From NCBI GenBank assembly GCA_000818945.1, contig KN805405.1, positions 88,926 to 152,925 of the forward strand: DNA of 64,000 nucleotides, written 5' to 3'. Positions 8,893 through 19,555 of the stretch are shown piece by piece; positions within the stretch are counted from its first letter, which is position 1; each line of letters opens with the position of its first letter. A program made the position numbers and the translations under genes. The notes under the pieces are model-generated. The model did not search any database. It was not told the DNA's origin and was given only the letters and a program-made list of their open reading frames with translations. The stretch comes from Schizochytrium sp. CCTCC M209059. Lineage: Eukaryota > Sar > Bigyra > Thraustochytrida > Thraustochytriidae.

Positions 8893-11800
8893 CTGAGGAA
8901 TAAGCTTCACCTTGGTAAAGTACTTCTTTTCGAGCAAGTCAAGCATCCGATTGTAGTCTGCCTGGTACTTTTTTAGAGCATCATCGACCTTGGACATTTG
9001 CTCTGGCTTGTGCTCCTTGTAAAATTCCACAAGAGTCTGGCGCATGTCTACATTCGACAGGTCACGGGTCCCAGTGCCCCCGGCCGGGGCCGCAGCGGGC
9101 GCAGGAGAAGCTGCGGCGTTCCCATTGCTACTACCGAACAAGCTTCCGCCACTCGATCCAAAACCAGAGGATGAGGATGCAACTCCGCCGCTACTCCCGT
9201 TCGAGGCTCCAAACAGCGATGTGCTGCCTTCTTTAGAAGCAGCCGTATCCGCACCCGCAGCGGGAGCAGCCTCCTTCTTTTCCTCCGTTGTGCTTATGTT
9301 CGAGAACGAACCAAAGAGAGATGAGGCTCCGCCACTTCCACTTCCACTCGACGCCCCAAACAGCGAGCCGCTGGCGCCACCAGCACTTGGCGCCTTGGGT
9401 GTGGCCGGGGGAAGGTTTGAAGTCGACTCTTGAGCCGCGTCGCCTGCGCCGGGCATTTTGAGCGAAAATCCAGATGAAAGCCCTGACTTTCCTGAATCTT
9501 TGGCTTCCTCCGTGGCAGCTTCACCCAGAGGCTCTGGTTTCACGGGCGCCGTAGAGGAGGATGTGGTCGATTTTGACGTGAAGGATGACGTTGAGCTGAG
9601 CCGTGGCGGCGCGGCGCCGGGTTTGGTCTCCTGCCATGATGCGCCCACTGCCTCCTCGGATACAACGGGACGGAATTTGGGAGGATCCGCAAAGTGCGAC
9701 AGCGAATCCTCGTCCGCCTTAGTAAGACCTGGTCGAGGTTTATTGAACGAGCTCAAGAAATCTAGCGAGCCGTCGTCCGCCAAACTTCCGTCCGCCTCAA
9801 TCGACTGCCGCGCGCTCTTTGCAATAAGGCTGCGGCGCCAGCGCAACGCCTTGCGTTCCTCTGATCGCGGGGCGAGCACTGGCCGTTCAGGCCGAATCTC
9901 GTCTCCCGACACGTCGCGGACAACAACCTGTTTCATAGAAAGGTGCTCGCTCAGCGCCTCGTCGAGCTTGGTGAGTTCGTCAACCTCAGTGTGAAGCCTC
10001 TTGGCCGAGTGAAGAGATCCAAAGCCGCCCGATCCAATGCTGCTGTGCAGGGACTCAAAGCCACGGTCGTCGGGAGCTGCAAGCTTCCCGAGTGCTCTTG
10101 CGCTTTGCATACGCGTATCCTCTTCTTCGGAAAGCTCCTCCACAATTTCCACGGCGCGGCGAACTTCTGTATTAATGCTCGTCAGACGAGCATAGAGCGT
10201 GCGCACCGTGCGAAACTGGTCTTGCGCCATCTTATAGGCTTCCATCGCAGACTGCAGGAGCTCACGCTGACGAGCCTCCCCCGAGCGAGAGTTATCGCCG
10301 CTTCGAGGGGCTGCGAAAATACGTCGCGCATCCCTGCCACTGGCTCTTCGCCGCTCCGTGGCATTTTCGAGCATGCGATGCTGCGCCCGCAAACTTTGCT
10401 CCACAACGCCAAGCTGGTCCCCAACGGTGTCGCGAAAGATTTCAAGATGCGCAGCTCGCTCCGTGAGACTCTGCAACGAGAGCTGCAGCTGCACAAATTC
10501 CTCGTCGGGCCCCGCATCCTGCGCCTCTGACGAGCTCAAGTCCAGGACGCGGCCAAGACCCACATCCTGTTCCTCGCTCGTGCGCAGAGCAGGGTCGATG
10601 CGCGAAAGCGCGCGCTTTTTGATGGACTCAAAGAGTCCCACATAGTTGAGATAATTGCGACGGATCGCAGACAAAGAGGCCGACACTTCTTCCAAATTTG
10701 GCTTGACGTCATCCCGAGCAAATGCGGACCCCTTATCTTCAATGGCGCGTCGCAAATCAGTGACCTTGCCTTCGAATTCCTTGTCTTCGCCAGGCCACGC
10801 ACGCGTCATTTGTGCCACGTCTTCCAGCATGTCTGCATTCTTGGCCTCCATTAAGAGTAAAATGCTGTTCAGGAGTCGTCGAGTCTCCTCCTCCGGCTCG
10901 CTCGACTTGGCGAGCGTCTCTGTCATGTGCGAGTCGTGCTCGCGCATTCTACTTGGCGCGCTTTGGTTCGCCAGTTGCAATTTCATGAGTTCGACGCGAG
11001 GAGGCATCATCAGTCGTTCTTGTCGCTTCTTGTGCTCCAATTCCGCCCGAAGTTTGGCATTTTCTTCTTCTAAGTGAGCCCGTGCTTCGCTTAGGCCGTG
11101 GTTGATCTCGGCAAGTGCAGCCTCGGCACGCGCGCGTGAGACAGCGACAGTTCCGTTCGAGCTTCCCGGCGAGGTCTGGATGAGCAGAGATCGTTCATCC
11201 AAGTTTCCAATGGTTCGGCCCTCGGCAGCCTCGAGCTGGGCTCGATGGCGGGCATCAGCCTGAGCCCTTACTTCTGCGTCTTCGCGCGCCTTGGCATCCG
11301 CCTCTGCTCGTGCCTTCGCCGCTGCTTTAGATCGCGCCTCAGCCTCGGCTCTGGCCTTGGCTTCAGCTGCCGCAGCTGATTCTGCATTGGCTCTGGCGGC
11401 AGCCTGAGCGGCCGCATCGGCCTCGGCCTTGGCTCTAGCGTCTGCCTCGGCCCGAGCCAGATCTTCAGCTTCGGCCTTAGCTTTTGCTGCAGCTTCGGCC
11501 TTACTCCTCGCTTCTTCCTCCGCGTTGGCCTTGGCCTCGACACCCGCGCCATTTTCCAAACTTTGTACTTTGGGGCTATTCATTCCCGCGGCGGTGCCGG
11601 CACGTTCAGAGAGCAAACTGGCGTCAATCTGCTGACCCGGATATTTTGCTTCGAGCTTATCAAAGACAATCGTATAGTTGCCTTCATATTTGGAAACAAG
11701 GCCTTCGATGGCGTCCATTTTCGTCGGGTTCACGCGTTGATAAAAGTCGGTCAAGGCGCGACGAGCTGCTTCCTTGGAGATGGCTTTCTTTTGAAGTGGC

Positions 11801-14244
11801 ACAAAGGTCACCTCACGCGGCTCATCCTTGTAGTAGTCTGTTTTCCCATCGCGTGTCGTAAAAAAGTAGCCTTCTCGTTCCCCGGAAAATGAGTTTTCGC
11901 TCCCGCCCGTACTAGAGTCGCCCGCGCCCGCAGAGCGCTGAGACGATGCGCCGTTTGCTGCCGCTGACGTGTTGCTTCCAAACAGAGAAGAACCTCCGTT
12001 TGACTGACCGAAAAGGGAGCCTCCGCTCGAGCCAAAGGCCGAGGATTTGCTACCGAACAGAGAACTTCCGGTTGCAGTCGTCGAAGACTCGTCTTTTTGG
12101 CCAAAGAGCGAGCTCCCGCTAGTGCTTGCAGCAGACGACTTGCCGAAAAGAGAGGACCCACCTTCTCCTGATGGTGGGGATGATTGTTTGTCGCCACCAC
12201 CTCCAAAGAGCGAGGATCCGGACGATTTCTCGCCACCGCCACCGCCACCGCCACCTCCAAAGAGAGAAGAACTAGCCGGTTTATCATTGCCACCTCCAAA
12301 GAGAGAAGAATTGGCCGCCTTTTCACCACCACCTCCAAAGAGAGAAGAACTGGCCGATTTATCATCACCACCTCCAAAGAGCGACGAACTGGCCGCCTTT
12401 TCACCACTACCTCCAAAGAGCGAAGAACCGGTCGACTTGTCACCACTACCTCCAAAGAACGAAGGTCCCGAAGATTTTTCGCCACCACCTCCAAAAAACG
12501 AAGACCCGGACGACTTGCCATCACCTGCTGCACCAGTCGTCGAGGTAGTTCCAAAAAAAGAATTGCCCGTCTCAGATGTTGAACTTGTGTTGCCAAAGAG
12601 AGATGTTGATGAGGTGGCATTTTGGCCAAACAGAGAGCCACCCGTCGATGCAGCGGGGGGATCAGTTTCGCTCTCGCTCTTTGCCTCCGGTGCAATACCC
12701 TCCTTAGTGTTTTCTACCGATGCGCTTGCGGGTGACGGAGTCGAGCCCACAGAGCGTCGCGCCGCCGGCAATGGCTGCAATTCAGTAATCATGGATGGAA
12801 TACTCGTACCTGAATCGACAGGAAAATCAGTGTCCGCGAGCGCAAAGTGCTCGAGAATGCCATCGCTGGTGCTTATGACTACCGTCGGTGGAGGTGTAAA
12901 GTGCGGCTTTGACTCGAGCTCGCCGTCTGTTCCGAAAATATGATCTGGCGAGATCTTGGCTTGCACGCAAAATGCGACACTCATGCCAAGTACAAATGGA
13001 TTCTCCTGAAGACCAATTTCGGGGTCTTCGTCACCGTTATCTGCCCACACCCAAGGTCTCTCTGCAAGGCCCCAGATAGAACCAGAGCAGACCTCGGGCG
13101 TTTCAGTTGGATCCATTCGCGCGGTGACCTTGGCTCGCTCGCACACCATCTTGCCATCATCATCAGTGCCGAGGGTAAAGAGTGCCATGTTGCGACTCCA
13201 CGTTGAAGTGACGACGAAACCGTTCATGTGTGGGATTTTCTCCATGAAAAACCGGTGCTCCCACGCTTTGTCGCGAATCGAGTACTCGAGAGGATCCGAA
13301 AGAAAAAGAGACGACATAAGTGCACCTTCTTCCAGATTTACCTGAGCAGCGACCAAAGCGGGGAGAGGCGGAGGCTCATCGTCCTCGTCTTCATCGTCGT
13401 CACCTGGGACACCGCGAAGACCGACAACAAGAATAGAGTCGGATGCCCAAAAGACGGCGTTGGCTGCTGTGCCTTCCAAATCTTCGCCCTCAAACCGAAA
13501 GGCGACCTGCTTGACGGTGATATCATCGCCTCGGTACAAATGAACGCTTCCATCTTCCCTGCCGACAGCAAAGCACCCCTTTGGGCCCACAGCGCACGAT
13601 ATGCTCTTTACATCTTCTTCAAAGTCAACGCGCGAGGGAGACGCCGGTTGTCCCGAATCGATGGCAAAGACTTGCACAGCGGACACACTCAGAATAGCAA
13701 GGCGGCCATCCTCGAAAAAGCTGGCATCTTGAACGTAGCCCTCGTCCACTTGAGTCTGCCACAAGGCCGCGCGCTTGGCGCCCTCTTCGAGGCCCCCAAG
13801 ATCAAATACAAAGACATTCCCACCCAACGTCCAGCCGCAAACAGTTGCTTCCGTATGAGGGCAGAGCTTGATGCCCACAAGAGGCTCCGAAGCTTCAAGT
13901 GAGGCCCAGCATGGCGGCTCCGAGATAATGTCGCGTTCTTGCGCACGATTTACACCTTCTTTGGAAAGGATGGCCTCCATCTCCATGTAAAGATCTTCCT
14001 CGCCCGTTGCACTTTTGTTGGTCCACTGCCGCACGTGAATGGCCGAGCCAGCAATTTGCAAAAGTAGGCCGAAACGCGACGCTACGCATATCGTTTGCGT
14101 GGCGCGCTGCGCAGGTTTCAAGAGGTGTCTTGGGATTTCCTCGGCCCCCTTCACCTTGCCACGGGACACCACAAAGATCCTCTCGCTCTCATCCCTGTTC
14201 TCGATCTCGCCTTCCGGCTCGACGATCTCGACGATGACGGTCAT
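7717..14244 (-). CDS. FG-repeat nucleoporin, Nup214/Nup159-like
   Basis: Predicted 2175-residue nucleoporin of the cytoplasmic face of the pore, where Nup214/Nup159 docks the mRNA-export helicase Dbp5. The start is the ATG at 14244; only a GTG extends it. Residues 1 to about 470 look like a WD/beta-propeller. A long FG region follows, rich in SLFG and SFFG, with near-identical 13-residue units of GEKAASSSLFGGG type (nt ~12480-12264). After it come an Ala/Glu/Lys-rich coiled coil (nt ~11540-11060) and further helical sequence to about nt 9900. The C-terminal third is SLFG, then GFG-rich. A module with LxxFYxxxNPxK, KY and an LExKY end occurs three times (nt ~11768-11636, 9045-8908, 8552-8420). 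Propeller, FG and coiled coil in this order fit Nup214/Nup159. The gene is divergent from UTP21. Confidence 0.88.
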
Positions 14245-15102
14245 CGTGGCTCTGCCACCGCGCGTCGCCTGCCTCGCCCCGTCTTCCGCTTTCCGCCTCG
14301 CCGGCACGCGTGGCTCGCTCGCGCGCGCCCGGCCCCGGCCGCTCTCGACGTTGGAGCGGCGGTGGTTGCAGGCCTCGATCCAAACCGAGGTTGGTGTTGC
14401 CGGCGCCGCCCGCGTCGCGTCGCTCGCTGCTGCGTGGCCCGTCGGCGCGCGCTGCGGGCTGCAAACCGCTCTCGCTCGTCCCCGCGCGCCGAGCCTCGCG
14501 GCGGCGGCGGCGGCGGCGGCGGGCTCGCTCGCGTGGGCTGCTGTCGATCGGCGAGCTCGAGCTTTGCTCTGCTTTGCTCAGCTTTGCTCCGCCTTGCTCT
14601 GCTCTGTCGCTTCTTTCTCTCGATCTCGCCCCCTCTTTCTCCTAAACTCCACTTGCGCGCGCTATATCCCACTTGTCCCCCCCCCGTTTCCCACTTGGTC
14701 GCGCCCCTATACTCGACTTGCCTCGCCTGCCCGGTTTCTCGCGCCGGGACCAGAGAATTCGCGCCCGCGCGCGGCCTTCTCGGCGCGAGAAACGCAGGAC
14801 ATCGCCCGCCGGCGTGGCCAGGGCGACGACGCGCGGCCGCGGCGGGTTTCTGCCGGGTTTTGGAGCCGCACGCGGGCATGGACGCGGGCACGGCGAGGGG
14901 GCGACGATAGGCCCTTTTCGCGAGGAATAGGCCTTTTCGCAGAACCAGTGGCCGGGACCCGAGCGCGAGACCAAGAGCAAGCGCAAGCGCAAGCGCAAGC
15001 AAAGCTCGAGCTCTTCTCGCCGAGCGTAGAGCGGAGCGGAGCAGAGGAGAGCGGCGCGGAGCAGAGAGGGCCGCCGGAGGGTGCTGCGGCCGCGGCGAGA
15101 GG
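14245..15102. promoter_or_regulatory. Shared divergent promoter region, nucleoporin / UTP21
   Basis: This 858-bp region separates two oppositely transcribed genes, so it should hold both promoters. It contains GCG-triplet runs (about 14495-14520). A cluster has CACTTG at 14650-14655, 14670-14675 and 14692-14697 and GACTTG at 14715-14720, with TATA-like CTATAT and CTATAC between them. Several GAGC/AGCG-type low-complexity runs lie close to the UTP21 start. Regulatory function is inferred from position only. Confidence 0.45.
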
Positions 15103-18100
15103 ATGAGCTCGCGGCTGTTCGAGGCGTACCGCACGATTGGTGTCGTGTGCGACGATGTCCCGTTCGCGCTCAACCGGCTGGGCAAGGAGCGCTTCGCGAC
15201 GGTGAGCGTGGGCAAAGGCTTCATGGTCTACGACCTGGACAAGCTCATCGTCAAGCTGGTTTCGCCGCCCGTCCTCAAGAGAGATATCACCAAGCTCGCA
15301 TGCAAGGGCGACGTCACCTTTGCCGCGTGCGGCGACGAAATCATCGAGTGGAAGCGCGCCAAGATTGCGAGGACTTTGCTGCCCGCGGGCCGACACGGCG
15401 CCATCGTGGAGATGTCCGTCTTTGGCCACGTCCTCGTCGTCATTTGCGCGCCAGGACGTCGCGCCAAGTCCGGGACGCTTCTCGTCTTGGACATGAAGTC
15501 TGGCAAACGCGTTCGCAGTCTTACCTTGGGTACGGCTGGCGAGTCTGACAGGGACGACGACGACGACGACGACGACAACGATGGCGACGACAGTGAAAGC
15601 GAGTCCCACGAAGGTGGCGGCGATGACGGGGGTGAAGATGACGAGGGTGCCGGAGCTTCTTCTGGCTTTGTACCCACGTGCGTGCTTCACCCCGACACGT
15701 ACCTCAACAAAATGCTCGTTGGCGGGGCGGACGGTGCGCTCGAGCTTTGGAACATTCGCACTGGCAAGCGCGTGTACAGGTTCAAGGGTTTCGGAAGCCC
15801 AGTCGTTTGTCTGGCACAGAGTCCAGCTGTCGATGTGGTTGGCATTGGTCTTCAGGACGGTCGCGTCGTCGTGCACAATTTGCGTGTAGATGAGACCCTC
15901 ATGACATTTACCCACGAGGGTGGCGCCATCTCATCCGTTTCCTTTCGCGCACAGGGCGCACTCAAGGCCGGGCCCAAATTCCCCATGCTCGTCAGCGGCA
16001 ACGCCACGGGCGAACTCGCCATTTGGGATCTCGCCGAAAAACGAATGGCCGCGACGGTTCGCGACGCCCATGATGGTGCTGTTGTGAAAACATGCTTTCT
16101 TCCCGGCGAACCCCTCCTCGTTACCTCTGGCATTGACAACGCGCTCAAGGTCTTCATCTTTGAGCAGGAGGATGGCCGCGCGCGCCTTCTCAAGTCTCGT
16201 CAAGGCCACAAGAGCCCGCCCACGCGCATTAGGTACTACGGCGGTGACACTGTATCGACACTTGCGTCCGGGGCGGACGCCTCGTGCTGTCAGATTCTCT
16301 CGGCTGGTCGCGATCGCGCATTCCGAGTCTTCCACACGGCCCGCGACCAGCTGAATCGTGAGCTCTCACAGGGCCCGCTGGTAAAGCGCGCGCGCACGCT
16401 CGACGTCAAGATTGAGGAATTGAAGCTGCCGCCGATTGTTGACTTTGCCGCCACAGAGGCACGTCAGCGAGACTGGTGCAACATTTTGTCTGCGCACGCC
16501 GGTGAAGGCGCTGCCTTTACGTGGCAGCTCGAGAACCGCGTCATTGGCAAAAACGTGCTGCGTCCAGATGGCGTCGAGGGCAAACTTTCGCTGCGCAAGC
16601 TCAACACGGACAAGATCTCACAACGGGCTACGACGATTCCAGCAGCGCTCTGCGTGGCGATCAGTTCGTGCGGCAACTTTGGCCTGGTTGGCACAGCGGA
16701 CGGCCTCGTCTTTCGGTATAATATGCAGTCTGGCCTGCCCCGGGGCTCGTACCCCAAACCGTCGGTCACACACTTGAGCAAGAAACAGCAAAAGGAGCGC
16801 CGAGCAAAGCGACGAAAGCTTAATTCATCGAGTGTCCGACTGTTTCCGGGCGTCGATGATGCAGACGACCCGGAAGACGAGAAGCCTGGTGAGTTTTCGA
16901 AACTCGACATGCTGCTCCGGAATCCGCAGAGGCATCAAGGTGCTGTGCAAGGCGTTTCGGTGGACGCCATCAACAAGACTGTCATCAGCGCGGGGTTGGA
17001 CGGCTGCATTAAATTTTGGGACTTTGCCGAGCAAGAGCTCGAAAAGGTCGTCGACGTTGGGGCCCCTGTTGCCCAGTTGATCGCGCAGCGCGACTCGGGT
17101 ATGCTGGCCGTCGCCTGCGATGACTTGCGCGTGCTTGTGATCGACACGACGATGCGCCGCGTCATTCGTACCTTTGCAGGCCACAAGTCGCGCATTACGG
17201 ATCTCGCATTCAGCAACGACGGCCGCTGGCTTGCGACGGCATGCGCGGATACGAGTTTACGTGTCTTTGATCTGCCATCGGCTCGCTGCATCGACTGGAT
17301 GCAGTTCCCGCGACCCGTCACGGGGCTCACTTTTGCTCCCACGGGAGAGTTTCTCGCCACAAGCTTTGCCGACAGCGTCGGCATTTCTCTCTGGGCGAAT
17401 CGTGCCCACTTTGGCGGCGTCAAAGCCAATGCCATTGCGCGTCGTCCGGTTCGCATGCGTCTGCCTTCTCCGGGCGTTGGCGCCGCCGGGGGTGCCCTTG
17501 TCGATGCCTCGGATCCGTCGATGGCCAATCACGAGAGTGCAGACATGGGGTACGACTCTGATGATGCATGGGCCTACGACGAAGCCGACGACAGCGGCGC
17601 GGACGACGACGAGGACATGGAAGACGTGGCAACCGTCCCCGCTGCCTCCACCGAGGGTGAAATTTCGCTCTCTTCGGGGGTCGCCTCCAAGTGGTTTGCG
17701 CTTGCGCATCTTGATATCATCAAGGAGCGCAACAAGCCCACGCAGCCTGCGGAGAAGCCGGAAAAGGCTCCCTTTTTCTTGCCAAGCACACAGAGCGTGA
17801 ATCCGGTCTTCAAGGCAAATTCGGGTGAGAAGGACGCCGAAAAAGGCGCCGAGGATCTTGACGAGCTCCCGCCCATGGATCTGGCCGGAACCGGCAACTG
17901 GGGCGACGAAGATGACGATGCCGAGAGCAAAGGAGATGACCAAGAAATGTCCGACGCGCCTGCACCCTCGATGCCTGCTTTGGACACAGGGAGCTCGCGA
18001 ATCTTCAAAGGGCAAGGTTTCGCTCGCCCACGATCCACATTGTTTAGTCTTCTCGAGGAGGCTGACACGCGTCTCGCCGCGGGAAAGTCCAATGGCAACG

Positions 18101-18444
18101 CATATGCCCAGGTGGTCGAGCACTTGATGGCCTTGTCACCATCGGCGGTGGATTTCGAGCTGCAATCTGCGACGCTGGGGCCGGAGGACGACGACGGCGC
18201 GCACCTTTTGCGCGTTCTCATGGACTGGCTGCTGCATGAGTTGCAAAACAGAACAAACTTTGAGATGGTTCAGGCAATGATGCATCGTCTGACGAGCGTA
18301 CATGCCGACTCATTGCTTGTACGACCCGAGCTGCAGTCGCGGCTCAAGTCGCTTCGCGATGAGCAGGCAGCGTGCTGGAAGTCGCTCAAGGGACTCGTGC
18401 AGCACAATTTGTGCTTGCTCTCGCTCTTTGCGCACCAGGTGTGA
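15103..18444 (+). CDS. UTP21: U3 snoRNP / small-subunit processome protein Utp21 (WDR36)
   Basis: Predicted 1113-residue nucleolar WD40 protein. Utp21/WDR36 is a UTP-B subunit of the small-subunit processome that acts in early 18S rRNA maturation with the U3 snoRNP. The start SSRLFEAYRTIGVVCDD and the motif VGKGFMVYDLDKL closely follow WDR36. Two beta-propellers are indicated by repeated GH/WD-type blades, for example FAGHKSRITDLAFSNDGRW. The C-terminal Utp21 domain begins near the FFLPSTQSV motif and runs to the end. The protein is longer than human WDR36 (about 900-950 residues). The extra length includes an Asp/Glu/Gly-rich insert at residues ~149-187 and acidic linkers near residues 810-845 and 920-960. 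The ATG at 15103 fits the conserved N-terminus. The gene is convergent with the Ste20-like kinase. Confidence 0.95.
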   Translation: MSSRLFEAYRTIGVVCDDVPFALNRLGKERFATVSVGKGFMVYDLDKLIVKLVSPPVLKRDITKLACKGDVTFAACGDEIIEWKRAKIARTLLPAGRHGAIVEMSVFGHVLVVICAPGRRAKSGTLLVLDMKSGKRVRSLTLGTAGESDRDDDDDDDDNDGDDSESESHEGGGDDGGEDDEGAGASSGFVPTCVLHPDTYLNKMLVGGADGALELWNIRTGKRVYRFKGFGSPVVCLAQSPAVDVVGIGLQDGRVVVHNLRVDETLMTFTHEGGAISSVSFRAQGALKAGPKFPMLVSGNATGELAIWDLAEKRMAATVRDAHDGAVVKTCFLPGEPLLVTSGIDNALKVFIFEQEDGRARLLKSRQGHKSPPTRIRYYGGDTVSTLASGADASCCQILSAGRDRAFRVFHTARDQLNRELSQGPLVKRARTLDVKIEELKLPPIVDFAATEARQRDWCNILSAHAGEGAAFTWQLENRVIGKNVLRPDGVEGKLSLRKLNTDKISQRATTIPAALCVAISSCGNFGLVGTADGLVFRYNMQSGLPRGSYPKPSVTHLSKKQQKERRAKRRKLNSSSVRLFPGVDDADDPEDEKPGEFSKLDMLLRNPQRHQGAVQGVSVDAINKTVISAGLDGCIKFWDFAEQELEKVVDVGAPVAQLIAQRDSGMLAVACDDLRVLVIDTTMRRVIRTFAGHKSRITDLAFSNDGRWLATACADTSLRVFDLPSARCIDWMQFPRPVTGLTFAPTGEFLATSFADSVGISLWANRAHFGGVKANAIARRPVRMRLPSPGVGAAGGALVDASDPSMANHESADMGYDSDDAWAYDEADDSGADDDEDMEDVATVPAASTEGEISLSSGVASKWFALAHLDIIKERNKPTQPAEKPEKAPFFLPSTQSVNPVFKANSGEKDAEKGAEDLDELPPMDLAGTGNWGDEDDDAESKGDDQEMSDAPAPSMPALDTGSSRIFKGQGFARPRSTLFSLLEEADTRLAAGKSNGNAYAQVVEHLMALSPSAVDFELQSATLGPEDDDGAHLLRVLMDWLLHELQNRTNFEMVQAMMHRLTSVHADSLLVRPELQSRLKSLRDEQAACWKSLKGLVQHNLCLLSLFAHQV

Positions 18445-19138
18445 TGCGCATCGTTTCGATTCGACTCTTGTTCAAGGAAGAAAAAAAATAAAACTACTTT
18501 AAGCTCGTCGCGAGTAGAAGCCCGGCATATGCATCTATTCATAGCAAAGATGTTGGGTCGCGATTCTGATTTTGTTTGTGGACATAAATAAACATAAAAA
18601 GGTAAACAACGAACCGGGCCGGTAGATTGGAATCGAAAAAGAGAAGAGAAGAGAAGAAAAAGGAAGATGATTTCAACGTCGAGGGCGATGGCGATGGCCA
18701 CAGCAAGTAGCGGCCGTTGTTCACAAGGAGGGGGGGGGGGGGGGGGAAAACAAAAAAAAAAAAACCAGGGTCACTTGAACGTTCTTATTTTTGCAGTGCT
18801 GGATTGCGAGCCGCAATCCAATCGATGATTTTTTGGATTTTGTAAGTTTTTGCGTCTCTTGTTGCTGAGCTGACAGACACGCATGCATGCACAAAGTGGC
18901 GACGCGACAGTTTGGTGCAATCGACTCATCTTGTTTGCATAAAAGCGAGAGATGGCAATGAGGACAGCATCATCTACGTCGATGAGGTCGATCGATGACA
19001 ACGATGACGACAATGACGACATCGACGAAGAGGGGGGGGGGGGAACGAAGTCGGCGAGGGGCAGACGCCAGAAACAATAGGAACACTTTAACGATTCAGC
19101 CACCCTCTCTTGCTGGAGTATGTTTGCAAATGCGCAAA
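18445..19138. other. Intergenic region between convergent genes, with poly-G/poly-A runs
   Basis: Both flanking genes end here, so this is 3' UTR sequence. It includes an AAATAAAC-like stretch near 18580, a run of 17 G (18730-18746), a run of about 13 A just after it (18752-18764), ATCGATGACGACAATGACGAC-type repeats near 18975-19030 and a run of about 10 G near 19031-19041. No coding potential was recognised. Confidence 0.5.
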
Positions 19139-19524
19139 TCAACTGTACGCTTGGTACAGCCGAAGCAAACGCGCCTTTACTTCTTCTGCCTTTCGCAAAC
19201 GCGCTTCCCGCTCCATTCGCTCCGCATGCTGCTCGGGCGTCTCGTCCTTGAAGGGATCCTCGACAGACGCAGGAGCGGAGCGCTCGCCTGCAGATTGAGC
19301 TGTGGACTGGGCCTCGGCTTCAGTCGCTGCAAAGGCTTCATTGACCACAGCCTTCATTTCCTCTTCGGACTTGCTCTCTGAGGCCTTGAGCATAGCCTCG
19401 GCACGGTTGATCTTGGCAATTTCTGCGGCGTGCTTGGACCGCAAAAATGCAACAGGCTGCATGATGGACTCCTTTTTGCTCTTGCGGCGTTTGCGCAAAG
19501 CATCAACGTCAATTTGAGGCTGGA

Positions 19525-19555
<31 letters not shown>

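Noticed and set aside
7910..8896. Plus-strand proline-rich frames (PKPPEPP repeats)
   Set aside because: These are the antisense of the Gly/Phe-rich FG repeats of the nucleoporin; no independent start context or family match.
12047..12943. 298-codon plus-strand frame opposite the SLFG repeats
   Set aside because: Exact mirror of the 39-bp nucleoporin repeats; the minus-strand protein is clearly the real one.
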